Notes under the pieces: generated by a model
The model's input: the letters and a program-made list of their open reading frames with translations, nothing else
The model's database searches: none
What the model was told of the DNA's origin: nothing
Made by a program: the position numbers and the translations under genes
DNA from: Candidatus Omnitrophota bacterium
GTDB taxonomy: Bacteria; Hinthialibacterota; Hinthialibacteria; Hinthialibacterales; Hinthialibacteraceae
Reading direction: 5' to 3'
DNA: 64,000 nucleotides
Assembly: GCA_013177805.1 (NCBI GenBank)
Contig: JABLXU010000006.1
Coordinates: forward strand, 155,331-219,330
Shown here: positions 1 through 7,672 of the stretch, in pieces
Numbering within the stretch: position 1 is the stretch's first letter
Layout: every line of letters begins with the position of its first letter

Positions 1-1
1 G

Positions 2-1153
2 CGCGCCAAAGCCTCATATTTCTCCATCGAGCCGAACAACATCCTGGTTTCGTGTATCAAGCCGGCCGGATATCCCGAAGCCGGTTATGAAACATTTCAA
101 AATAAAAAACCGTCCGTGATAATTCGCCTCCATGAGATGCACGGCGAGGAATCAAACATTTGGCTCGAAGTTTCGAAACCCGTTAAATCGGTGAAAGGCG
201 TGCAAATCAATGAGGAATCCCTGACTAAAAAACGGGAAGTGTTCCGGGAAGACCAATTTATCCGCGCGGCCGCTCACGCCAATGAAATCCTAACCTTGCA
301 GATGGACATGCAGGTGGAGAAAGAATTCCTTCCGGGCCCGCTGTCTCCTTCCACCGCAACCGCCCCGCGTTGGGTCTCCGCCCGCTATTGGAGGCAGAAC
401 GCGGGTTCCGCCCCTCCTGGTTTTCTGCCCGTTTCCCTTTCCCTCCGGGGAAAAATCAACCTGGCCTCCTTCCATCACGAGACCGCCGTCCACCATCTGG
501 ACCTGGTATTAGCCAATCACTCGCTTCAGGAAAGCCACAAGGGAGAAGTGGAGATTATGACTCCCCCCTACTGGCGCGTTATTCCGCCCCGGGTATCCTA
601 TACTCTAGAGGCTGATTCGTTTCAGATCATTCCCCTGCATGTCCTGTTCGACGGACCGGAACGGGAAGGGTACATCAAAGCCCGGATGATCCAGGGAGAT
701 GTGATCGTGGAGGATCTCACGCCGGTCGGCGGCAGCGCGGACTTCACACTGACGATGACATTGCGAAGCGATTCGTTGAATATTAAACTGCGCCATGACC
801 GGCCGTATGAAGTGACCGGCACGATTCGTCTGATCACCCCGGTGGAAACCTGGCCGGAACCAATCGCGGGGGACTATTCCTTGAGCGCGTTCTCGCCGCG
901 GCAACAGGATTTTCTTGTGGAACCGGGGAGTGAAACGGTGCTCTCGTTCGCCTTGTCCGAACCGCCGAACCGGTTCGGCGTATCGACCGACCATCATTGG
1001 ATGATTGTCAAAATGGATTCGCACCACACATTACGCTATTTCCATTTGCGGATCGATGGCCGGAAATCGGAAGGCCTGGGCCGGCTCCTCATGCCGCCAT
1101 ATCCCCCCTTCCCCGAAACGGCCGGCGAGGACGAAGACAAGCCGGAGGAATGA
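2..1153 (+). CDS. Alpha-mannosidase (GH38) C-terminal part, 5'-truncated by window edge
   Basis: The reading frame is open from base 2, so this is the last 383 residues of a longer protein. The first visible residues (SIEPNNILVSCIKPAG, then IIRLHEMHGEESNIWLEV) match the beta-sandwich of family GH38 mannosidases, where a vvlsAlKpae segment is followed by a GxxxRlxExxG segment. The remaining 200 or so residues look like an added beta-sandwich of the NPCBM-associated NEW3 type (HHLDLVLANHS, then TPPYWRVIPP). The catalytic domain lies upstream of the window. The family removes alpha-linked mannose from glycans. The stop codon overlaps the start of the next gene (ATGA), which suggests co-transcription. 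Family call fairly sure; substrate unknown. Confidence 0.72.
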   Translation, partial: RAKASYFSIEPNNILVSCIKPAGYPEAGYETFQNKKPSVIIRLHEMHGEESNIWLEVSKPVKSVKGVQINEESLTKKREVFREDQFIRAAAHANEILTLQMDMQVEKEFLPGPLSPSTATAPRWVSARYWRQNAGSAPPGFLPVSLSLRGKINLASFHHETAVHHLDLVLANHSLQESHKGEVEIMTPPYWRVIPPRVSYTLEADSFQIIPLHVLFDGPEREGYIKARMIQGDVIVEDLTPVGGSADFTLTMTLRSDSLNIKLRHDRPYEVTGTIRLITPVETWPEPIAGDYSLSAFSPRQQDFLVEPGSETVLSFALSEPPNRFGVSTDHHWMIVKMDSHHTLRYFHLRIDGRKSEGLGRLLMPPYPPFPETAGEDEDKPEE

Positions 1154-2445
1154 GACTCAACGCATTGTTCGGATTCTCGATCATGTTCTCACGACGTTTA
1201 TTCGCTTCGGCCGGACGGAGAGGCGCCTGGACCGGATGGCTGGGCATGGGTCTGGTCTGGCTGGGGGTGGCCGGAGTTCCGGGCGTTGGACACTCCCGGG
1301 AACTGACTGGTCTGTTTCAGAATCAAACCATCCAGCTCAGGACCGAATTGCTGGATGGTGTTGAATACGTGCGGGATACGGCGGTGGTTGTTTATTTCAA
1401 GGGCCGGTGGCAATACGATGCCCTCTCCGGCACACTAACGGTTGTCCGGCCGGACGGTGTGCGCGTCGGACTAAAAGCCGGCGATCCCCGGGTGCTTGCC
1501 GGGGAACAAGTGATGCACACCGGGGCGCCCCCCATCCTCCAGAACCAGCACCTGTTCATCCCCTTCCAGGTGGTAGTGCCGGCCCTCTTTCCCCAAGTCA
1601 AATTCGTGGAACGGAGCGGGGAAGAAATGACTGTGGCATTAGGGGAAGGAGACCCTACCCCCACACCGGTTTTCAATTACTCACCGGATAACCAGGCAAC
1701 CCCCGTGGTCATCCCCCCTACGCCGCTTGATTATCAGCAAACCGTATTGCCCACGCCCACTCCCCAACCGGAAGCGGCGGTTTCCGCCAAGAAAACTGTT
1801 CCCCAAACGGTCATTGTCATCGATCCGGGTGGAGGGCATTCCGAGGGAATCCTTCCCACGCAAATCCGGGAATCGGACATCACCTTGGCGATTGCCCAAA
1901 AACTGGCCGCCATTTTGAAAAAATCGGGGCGCTACGAAGTAGTCCTCACCCGCGACTCCCAATCTCAATCCCTGCCGCCGGATCAGCGGGCAGCGATCGC
2001 CAACCAAAAGAACGCCCGGCTTTTTATCAACCTCCAATGCGGAAAATTGCTGACTTCCACGGTCTCGCGGTCCGTGATCTATTTCATGAATCCCGCCCTG
2101 GATTATTCCCCTGCCCCCTCTGTCCAATCCGTGTCCACCGCCGTTCCCCGCTGGGACATGGCCTACCGGGGCCAAGTTCCGCAGAGCCTCAAACTCGCCC
2201 GGGAAATCCATCAACAACTGGACGCGTTCTATCAAAACGCCAACATCATTAAAATGGATTCCAGTCCCCGTCCCGGACGGTTGGCCGTTCTCCGGGGATT
2301 GACCATGCCTGGGGTGGTCATTGAACTGGGAAATTTGGCGCATGAGCTGACCGCCCAGTATCTGGCCCGGGACCGCGTGCAGGAGGAGATCGCCGACGCC
2401 TTGTCGATGGCGGTCACGAGATTCATTTACGAACAGGCCGGTTGA
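1150..2445 (+). CDS. Amidase_3-fold protein with stalk domain, zinc site degenerate
   Basis: 431 residues from the ATG that overlaps the preceding stop as ATGA; an upstream in-frame extension to 997 is rejected because of this coupling. An N-terminal hydrophobic stretch (about 28-46) is a signal peptide or anchor. Residues about 50-165 resemble a copper-amine-oxidase N-terminal/stalk domain, followed by a Pro/Thr linker (PTPTPVFNYSP, then PTPTPQPE). The C-terminal 210 residues have the N-acetylmuramoyl-L-alanine amidase fold: IVIDPGGGHSEG, RESDITLAIAQKL, VVLTRDSQS and VVIELGNL. The usual DPGHGG motif reads DPGGGH (residues 225-230) and the usual SIHAN reads INLQC with Gln296 at the His position. 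The acidic ligand (Glu241) and the late Glu remain. It may bind but not cut peptidoglycan. The GerMN gene follows directly. Confidence 0.78.
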   Translation: MRLNALFGFSIMFSRRLFASAGRRGAWTGWLGMGLVWLGVAGVPGVGHSRELTGLFQNQTIQLRTELLDGVEYVRDTAVVVYFKGRWQYDALSGTLTVVRPDGVRVGLKAGDPRVLAGEQVMHTGAPPILQNQHLFIPFQVVVPALFPQVKFVERSGEEMTVALGEGDPTPTPVFNYSPDNQATPVVIPPTPLDYQQTVLPTPTPQPEAAVSAKKTVPQTVIVIDPGGGHSEGILPTQIRESDITLAIAQKLAAILKKSGRYEVVLTRDSQSQSLPPDQRAAIANQKNARLFINLQCGKLLTSTVSRSVIYFMNPALDYSPAPSVQSVSTAVPRWDMAYRGQVPQSLKLAREIHQQLDAFYQNANIIKMDSSPRPGRLAVLRGLTMPGVVIELGNLAHELTAQYLARDRVQEEIADALSMAVTRFIYEQAG

Positions 2446-2468
2446 AACGCCGCGCCGCCGGTTATCTC

Positions 2469-3068
2469 ATGGATGTGCGAACGAACATGATCATCGGCCT
2501 TTCCGTGCTGCTCTGCTTCACCGCGGGCCTTGCGGGATTTCTGTTCTGGCAACTGGAATCCAAAAGCGATCCCATTCCTATTCCAGCCGACGTTTTACAA
2601 ACCCAAACCACCACCCCCGCCTTTACCAACAGCATCACGATCAACCTCTATTTCCTGACCATGGACCAAAGCCAGTTCGCCATCGAAAAACGGCTGATCC
2701 TGGAACCCGCCTCGATCACCGACCGGATCCGCAAAGCCATGGAGGAGTTATTGCGGGGCACGCACTCCAAAAACCTGATTTCCCCCATTCCGGAACAAAC
2801 CCAGCTGCAAAGCGTCTTCTTCAACGAAACTGAGGGCCGGGCCTATATCAGCTTTTCCAAGGAACTGATCGCCAACAATCCCGGCCACGCCCTGAGCGAA
2901 TGGGCGGCGATCTACAGCATCGTTAATACCGCCGCGGCGCAATCCGCCGCCGTGAAGGAAGTGCAGATCCTCGTGGACGGCGAGATCATTGACTCTACCC
3001 ATACGATCTGGGACTGGTCCCTCCCCTTCCAACCCGATCCAACCTTCGTCCGGTATTCGGAGGACTGA
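2469..3068 (+). CDS. GerMN-domain membrane-anchored protein
   Basis: 199 residues with one N-terminal membrane segment (MIIGLSVLLCFTAGLAGFLF) and a GerMN domain: VNLYFLT-like strand (INLYFLTMDQSQF), an ALLxG-type helix (AMEELLRGTHSKNLISPIP) and the typical GRAYISFSKELIAN and AIYSIVNT segments. GerMN proteins sit on the outer face of the membrane; some act in spore germination or cell-wall biology, but the domain also occurs in non-sporulating bacteria. A TTG at 2442 overlaps the amidase stop (TTGA) and could be the start, giving 208 residues; the ATG at 2469 is chosen because it places the membrane helix near the N terminus. The amidase-GerMN pairing suggests a shared envelope role. Confidence 0.75.
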   Translation: MDVRTNMIIGLSVLLCFTAGLAGFLFWQLESKSDPIPIPADVLQTQTTTPAFTNSITINLYFLTMDQSQFAIEKRLILEPASITDRIRKAMEELLRGTHSKNLISPIPEQTQLQSVFFNETEGRAYISFSKELIANNPGHALSEWAAIYSIVNTAAAQSAAVKEVQILVDGEIIDSTHTIWDWSLPFQPDPTFVRYSED

Positions 3069-3249
3069 CGCCGGTTCATTCGGGAAACAACCCAAGCCAA
3101 GGAATGATTTGATATACACGGATCCAGAATTATATCCGTACGTGATTCGTGGCAGGCGCGAGGAGGGGGGACGCGAAGCGATTTCCGCTTTTTCTGAGAG
3201 AGGGAGCGGCGGAGGGATTACGCCGTACACCCTTGCCGGATGGATAGGA

Positions 3250-4335
3250 TCATTCGAACACCTCCCCCGCCTGCTGGGGAAGGATATCCGGAAGGATGGG
3301 AGGTTCTGGCGCGCTGCCGGACCGGCTCAGCACGCCGTTTTTCGAGATGACATCCAACAGCGGAACCAGGCGTTGGGCGGAGCGGTCTTCTTTCGCTTCG
3401 TTGAACAAGTTCAACCGCTTCATCAAGAGGGGATCGGCCTTGTAAGGGATCCGCATGCGGACAGTCCCATTGTAACTGAACACCTTGGTCATGTATCCCT
3501 TTTCCACGATGGTGGACGCCATTTGGTCTTTTCCTAATTTCTCGACGGAAACTTGGCCGGTCCGGACCACCACCGTGGTTTCTTTCATGGGGCCGGAATT
3601 GATGCGAATATAAAATTGCGTTCCAAACACCATGGTCCGGGAGTTGGGACAAATCACGCTGAAACCTTCCTTGGCCGGCCGGACATCCAGGTACAATTCG
3701 CCCGATTTCAATGACAACCGCCGGTCGGTGCCCACGTTGGACGTCCCGCCTTCATCCTGGTAGGCGTTCACAGAAAACCACGTGTCGTAGGTCGCGTAGG
3801 CCAACGAACCATCAGGGAACTCGATGAATTCTCCCTCCGGCCGGGAGATGTAGATCGGCTCGAAGAGCGTCACCCGCATCAGCGTCCCATTCCGTTTGAT
3901 GTGAACAAAATGCTCTTCTTCCACATTCCCAATCCGCATAGTCAGCAGCACGCCGATCACGCAAATCAGCATGGAGGCCGCCAGCGCGTAATGCCGCCGG
4001 TTTTGATCCAGGCAATAGGAAGCCGCCGCCCAGACCGGTTTGGTGATCCGTTGCCCCCACGTGATGGGCTGCAACGAGGGAATCACATCCATGACCTGAT
4101 CGGCAATTAGGCTGGGCACAGCGCTCATAGCCACTTTTTGACGCAGGCGTCCGCTCAACAGTTGCTCTTCACGCTCAACCACCCGGTAAAAACACGCGCA
4201 ATCCTCGCATTTGGCCAAATGCCGCCGCACGCGTTCACATCCCGCGGGGGACAATTCTCCATCGATGTACAAGTGGATCTCTTGTTCCCACTCCGTGCAA
4301 CAACCGGTATAGCAATAACGCCGTTCACTGGCCAT
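3250..4335 (-). CDS. Anti-sigma factor with zinc finger and FecR domain
   Basis: 361 residues. The N terminus has an anti-sigma zinc-finger signature (IDGELS, then HLAKCEDC, the H-x3-C-x2-C pattern). A single membrane helix follows (LAASMLICVIGVLLTM), then a FecR-like periplasmic beta domain (IEFPDGSLAYATYDT, LKSGELYLDVRP, TMVFGTQFYIRI, TVVVRTGQVSVE). The start at 4335 lies inside the end of the sigma gene, an 11-base overlap typical of a sigma/anti-sigma pair; the longer frame to 4389 is rejected. It should hold the ECF sigma factor encoded upstream and release it on an envelope signal. No TonB receptor lies next door, so this is not a standard iron-siderophore FecIR locus. Confidence 0.85.
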   Translation of the reverse strand: MASERRYCYTGCCTEWEQEIHLYIDGELSPAGCERVRRHLAKCEDCACFYRVVEREEQLLSGRLRQKVAMSAVPSLIADQVMDVIPSLQPITWGQRITKPVWAAASYCLDQNRRHYALAASMLICVIGVLLTMRIGNVEEEHFVHIKRNGTLMRVTLFEPIYISRPEGEFIEFPDGSLAYATYDTWFSVNAYQDEGGTSNVGTDRRLSLKSGELYLDVRPAKEGFSVICPNSRTMVFGTQFYIRINSGPMKETTVVVRTGQVSVEKLGKDQMASTIVEKGYMTKVFSYNGTVRMRIPYKADPLLMKRLNLFNEAKEDRSAQRLVPLLDVISKNGVLSRSGSAPEPPILPDILPQQAGEVFE

Positions 4336-4891
4336 TTTCGACTCTCCGAATCCGGTCCATACCCTCGCGCAGCAGCCGGCGGCCTTCAAACAAACGGGAC
4401 CGGACCAAATCCACGGGCAAATCCAACATTTCCGCGATTTCCTGATAGGAGTAATCTTCCAGGTATTTCAACCGTAGTAACACTTGGTACTTTTCCGGGA
4501 GTTGATCCAGTTTGGCTAACAAGGTCTCCACGATATCCAATCCATCCTCCCCGGGAGGACGCATTACCACGACGTTGGAGATTTCTTGGGACGGCAACGT
4601 TTCGATGGATTCCGGCTGTACTTTCATCTGGCGCAAGGCCATGAAACACAAATTGCGTGTGATGCCATACAACCAGGGGCCGAACTTCTCCCGGTCTTTG
4701 AGGGTATGGAGGTTTTTGTAGGCTTGCAGAAACGCCTCTTGGGCCACATCCTGAGCCTCCGCCGCGTTGCGCACCAGGCTGCAGGCCAGTAGAAAGACTT
4801 TCTGCTGGTATTTTTCGACCAACGGCCGGTAACACTCCTTCCGCCCGTTCAAGACTTGGTTGATCAACGTCACTTCGGCTTTATGCACCAT
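4325..4891 (-). CDS. RNA polymerase sigma factor, ECF family
   Basis: 188 residues, normal for an ECF factor. Region 2 is clear (YQQKVFLLACSLVRN, then DVAQEAFLQAYKNL and KFGPWLYGITRN), and region 4 carries the helix-turn-helix (YLEDYSYQEIAEMLDL, then VRSRLFEGRRLLREG). It directs core polymerase to extracytoplasmic-stress promoters. The downstream FecR-type anti-sigma overlaps it by 11 bases. A GGAAAGATG-like ribosome site precedes the ATG at 4891. The pair is probably autoregulated, as is usual for ECF systems, but I could not pick out a convincing ECF promoter in the upstream gap. Confidence 0.92.
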   Translation of the reverse strand: MVHKAEVTLINQVLNGRKECYRPLVEKYQQKVFLLACSLVRNAAEAQDVAQEAFLQAYKNLHTLKDREKFGPWLYGITRNLCFMALRQMKVQPESIETLPSQEISNVVVMRPPGEDGLDIVETLLAKLDQLPEKYQVLLRLKYLEDYSYQEIAEMLDLPVDLVRSRLFEGRRLLREGMDRIRRVENGQ

Positions 4892-5250
4892 GTTGTCATC
4901 TTTCCGCTAATGGTCCCTTAGGATGTATATCACAAAACGGCGGCACTGTCCGACTCCCTGCCACATTTTCTACCCGATGTGAGGCTTTTTCGTTTTCAAC
5001 CGGTCCCCTCATAGTGTGTACCCTGATCCAGATATGTGTCTTTACCTTATAATTCGTATATCTTCCATCTATCATTCATCCGGGAAGAGTCTCATAATTT
5101 CTGTTCATCCGTTACGGGCGCGCCAAGTCCCAATACGGTACAACCGGTTATTCAATCCAGATTGAAGTGGGGAGAATAATCCCTTAACACCTATTATTCT
5201 AGTATAAATCAATTTTACTAAATTATATTAAAAAAGCACAGAGGATCCGT
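4892..5250. other. AT-rich divergent intergenic region
   Basis: Divergent gap between the ECF sigma gene (minus) and the PHP gene (plus). The right half is strongly AT-rich (5180-5238), with TATAAA-like stretches around 5203 and TATATT around 5223, but no hexamer pair with good spacing. A GAGGA ribosome site lies at about 5241-5245 before the plus-strand ATG. Probably holds promoters for both genes; none can be fixed by eye. Confidence 0.4.
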
Positions 5251-6756
5251 ATGACTTCCTGGAGTCCTCTTTTTGTGAAAACCTGGTCTATTCCTGCCCG
5301 GGCTTCCTCCCGAGTCGAGACCTTTTCCGTTGATATACCTGAAGATATAACCACTCTTCGTTTTCATTGCCGCCACGATCCCCCCACCCTGACTCTTGAC
5401 GCGGCCTGGGCAGAAGATCACTTTTCATTTTATACGCAGCATCCCGATATCACCCTCGAACAACGAACTTTCCTTCACGATACCTTTTGGCATATTCTCC
5501 ACCAAAAAATGAACCGTTTCCCTACTTTTTGGATTTATGATTCACGAAACGGTTTCCGGGGGCGTTGGGATCCCTCCTTCACCGGATGGAAAATCGTTGG
5601 CCCCTTACAAGCCTCTGATGGATTTACCCCTGGTTTTCTTCCCGCCGGCCCCCTTCTTGTGGAGCTTCACCTGCCGGGTGGCCTTCCGGAACCGGTATCC
5701 ATCCACCTGGAGATCGAAGGTGCTCAAGACCCGGCAGAAACCAAACGGATCGATTCGTTGTTCTCTTCCCCGGAGGGGAGCATCCATCCGGTTCAAATCC
5801 AGTGGTATATCGGAGAACTGCGGGAACACACGACCCGCAGCAATGGTCTTCGTTCACCGGAGGAGACGATACAAGCCTATGAGGCCGCGGGATATCATTT
5901 TCTGGCTCTCGCCGATCACGGTGTGCCTCCCCTGGAAACACCGCCCGTGAAATCCGGCTTTACTTCGATCCACGCTCAGGAACTGGAAATCCCGTACGGC
6001 CATGCCCTGCTTTTAGGGGTCCACGAGTATACCCGGATCTATCCGGGCGAGGGATCGGATGACTTGTCTGGAATCATCTACACCACGCATCTGCAGGGCG
6101 GCCTGTTTGGGGTAGCGCACCCGTTTAGTTTAAGACTCTTCTCCGGTCCTTCGTGGAACCCCGATGCTTTCGATTGGAAAGGCGTGGATTTACTCGAAGT
6201 GTGGCCCGGCCGCTGGTCCGAACGTTTTCCGGAAATCCTGAAATCCTTTGATTTATGGGACACTCTGTTGAATCAGGGACACCGGATTTTTGGCTTCAGC
6301 GGAAAAGGATCCGGCATTCTTCTGGACCCATCGACCGTGGAGCACATCCCCAAAACATTGGTGTTGAGCGAGGGATTATCCGAAACACAAATCCTGGCGG
6401 CGTTGAAACAGGGGCACTTTTACGCGACCATCGAACCGGCCCTCGCGCTGCGGCTGGAATCGGAATACGGGGAGGTGCTCATGGGGGATGAAATGAAGAT
6501 CCCGGTGGATGAGCCGTTTTTGCTGCAAGTGGATGTCTCCCGGATTGAACGGGGATATCTCAAGATCAAAACCAACGAGGGGATTTACTGCCAGATGCCG
6601 GTCTCCTCCACACACGAAACCCATCTGAAACTTTACGAGCGCGCCCGTCCCGGCGTTCAATGGTTCCGGTTGGAGTTATACCGCTTCGGGCAGCCTCTCG
6701 ACGAGTTGTTGGCCTTCGGGAATCCCGTGTTCGTCCGGGGTTTTCATCCCGTGTGA
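5251..6756 (+). CDS. PHP-domain (CehA/McbA-like) protein with altered metal motifs
   Basis: 501 residues, no signal peptide. An N-terminal beta-rich half leads into a PHP-type barrel from about residue 185: GELREHTTRSNG, SPEETIQAYEAAGYHFLALADHG, HAQELEIPYGHALLLG, FGVAHPFS, DLLEVWPGRW and IFGFSGKGSG. This matches CehA/McbA-type metallohydrolases in order and spacing. The usual GDLHxHT reads GELREHT (first His is Arg), SDG reads SNG, and GxSDxH reads GFSGKGSG. The fold is recognisable but phosphoesterase or hydrolase activity is doubtful. It stands alone in its transcription direction with a GAGGA ribosome site. Confidence 0.68.
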   Translation: MTSWSPLFVKTWSIPARASSRVETFSVDIPEDITTLRFHCRHDPPTLTLDAAWAEDHFSFYTQHPDITLEQRTFLHDTFWHILHQKMNRFPTFWIYDSRNGFRGRWDPSFTGWKIVGPLQASDGFTPGFLPAGPLLVELHLPGGLPEPVSIHLEIEGAQDPAETKRIDSLFSSPEGSIHPVQIQWYIGELREHTTRSNGLRSPEETIQAYEAAGYHFLALADHGVPPLETPPVKSGFTSIHAQELEIPYGHALLLGVHEYTRIYPGEGSDDLSGIIYTTHLQGGLFGVAHPFSLRLFSGPSWNPDAFDWKGVDLLEVWPGRWSERFPEILKSFDLWDTLLNQGHRIFGFSGKGSGILLDPSTVEHIPKTLVLSEGLSETQILAALKQGHFYATIEPALALRLESEYGEVLMGDEMKIPVDEPFLLQVDVSRIERGYLKIKTNEGIYCQMPVSSTHETHLKLYERARPGVQWFRLELYRFGQPLDELLAFGNPVFVRGFHPV

Positions 6757-6973
6757 CCCCCGCATGGTCAGGCGGGCAGCGGACAGGATTTCCCGGCAAG
6801 GCATGCGACCCAACCTGACCGCCGAGGGCCGGTTCCGTATCTCCCGTAAAATCCACAAAAACACAAGACCCCCTTCGGACTTGATTCTTTCCTGTGCTGA
6901 GCCAAAACGTCTTGTCCTCTCCCGCTGGGCTGCTACCATCCCCTCCATATGTTCATACAGAGGGAGTTACCGC

Positions 6974-7504
6974 ATGTATCCGGTTCCCGGACACGTGGCG
7001 CTGGCGATTTTAGGTAATCGTTACTTGAAAGCGGATTGGCTGCCGGTCCTGATCGGCGGACTGTTGCCGGATCTCATCGATAAGCCTTTGAACGACATCT
7101 TCCATTGGACTCCCCACGGCCGTTACGCCATGCACAGCCTGACCGCCGTGGTGGTGCTCACGCTGGTGGTTCAATATTTCTTTCAATGGGCAGCGGCGTA
7201 TTCGTACATGATCGGCCATCTTTCGCATTTGTTAGGTGACGCTGATTTCAATCCCTGGTTCTGGCCGTTCGTCTCGTACCGGTTTCCGCAAGGCATCGAT
7301 GTGTTGGACATTTTCTCCGCGCCGGGAACCATTTTCTTCCCTGGGTGGATTCTCCTCGAAACGGTCATTCTGGGGCTGGTGATATTCCTCTACAGCCGGT
7401 ACGCGGAGAAATGTTCCGTGCAGGCGGCGGTCCTGACAGCCATCGCCGCGCTGACCGTGTACCGGGTCACCCGCTCCCACCCGACTGGATATACGGGCTT
7501 GTGA
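6974..7504 (+). CDS. Membrane-bound metal-dependent hydrolase-like protein (YdjM/DUF457)
   Basis: 176 residues with four or more membrane segments. The N terminus (PGHVALAILGNRY, GGLLPDLIDKPL), the GRYAMHSLTAV motif and the GHLSHLLGDA motif are the conserved His/Asp features of the YdjM/DUF457 family of inner-membrane putative hydrolases. The start is the ATG at 6974 with AGGGAG about eight bases upstream; an open frame reaching back to 6764 lacks family similarity and is ignored. Activity of the family is poorly known. Confidence 0.72.
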   Translation: MYPVPGHVALAILGNRYLKADWLPVLIGGLLPDLIDKPLNDIFHWTPHGRYAMHSLTAVVVLTLVVQYFFQWAAAYSYMIGHLSHLLGDADFNPWFWPFVSYRFPQGIDVLDIFSAPGTIFFPGWILLETVILGLVIFLYSRYAEKCSVQAAVLTAIAALTVYRVTRSHPTGYTGL

Positions 7505-7567
7505 AGGCCGTGGCGGCTATCGGCAGGGCGGATGATGAAATCCGTGTTGCTCTTCCGAAGGGCAGCG

Positions 7568-7604
7568 CCATAAAAAAGCCCTCTCCGGTATGCGGGAGGG
7601 CTTA
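7568..7604 (-). terminator. Rho-independent terminator
   Basis: On the minus strand a stem AAGCCCTC(CC)/GGAGAGGGCTT with a short loop is followed by TTTTTT. It lies about 70 bases past the stop of the large repetitive secreted protein and faces the end of the YdjM-like gene on the plus strand. Confidence 0.75.
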
Positions 7605-7672
7605 GGAGCCGGTACGGGCTGATTCCTCATTCAAGGGATTCAGTATCATTCCGGCGGAAGGGAAACACCGGG

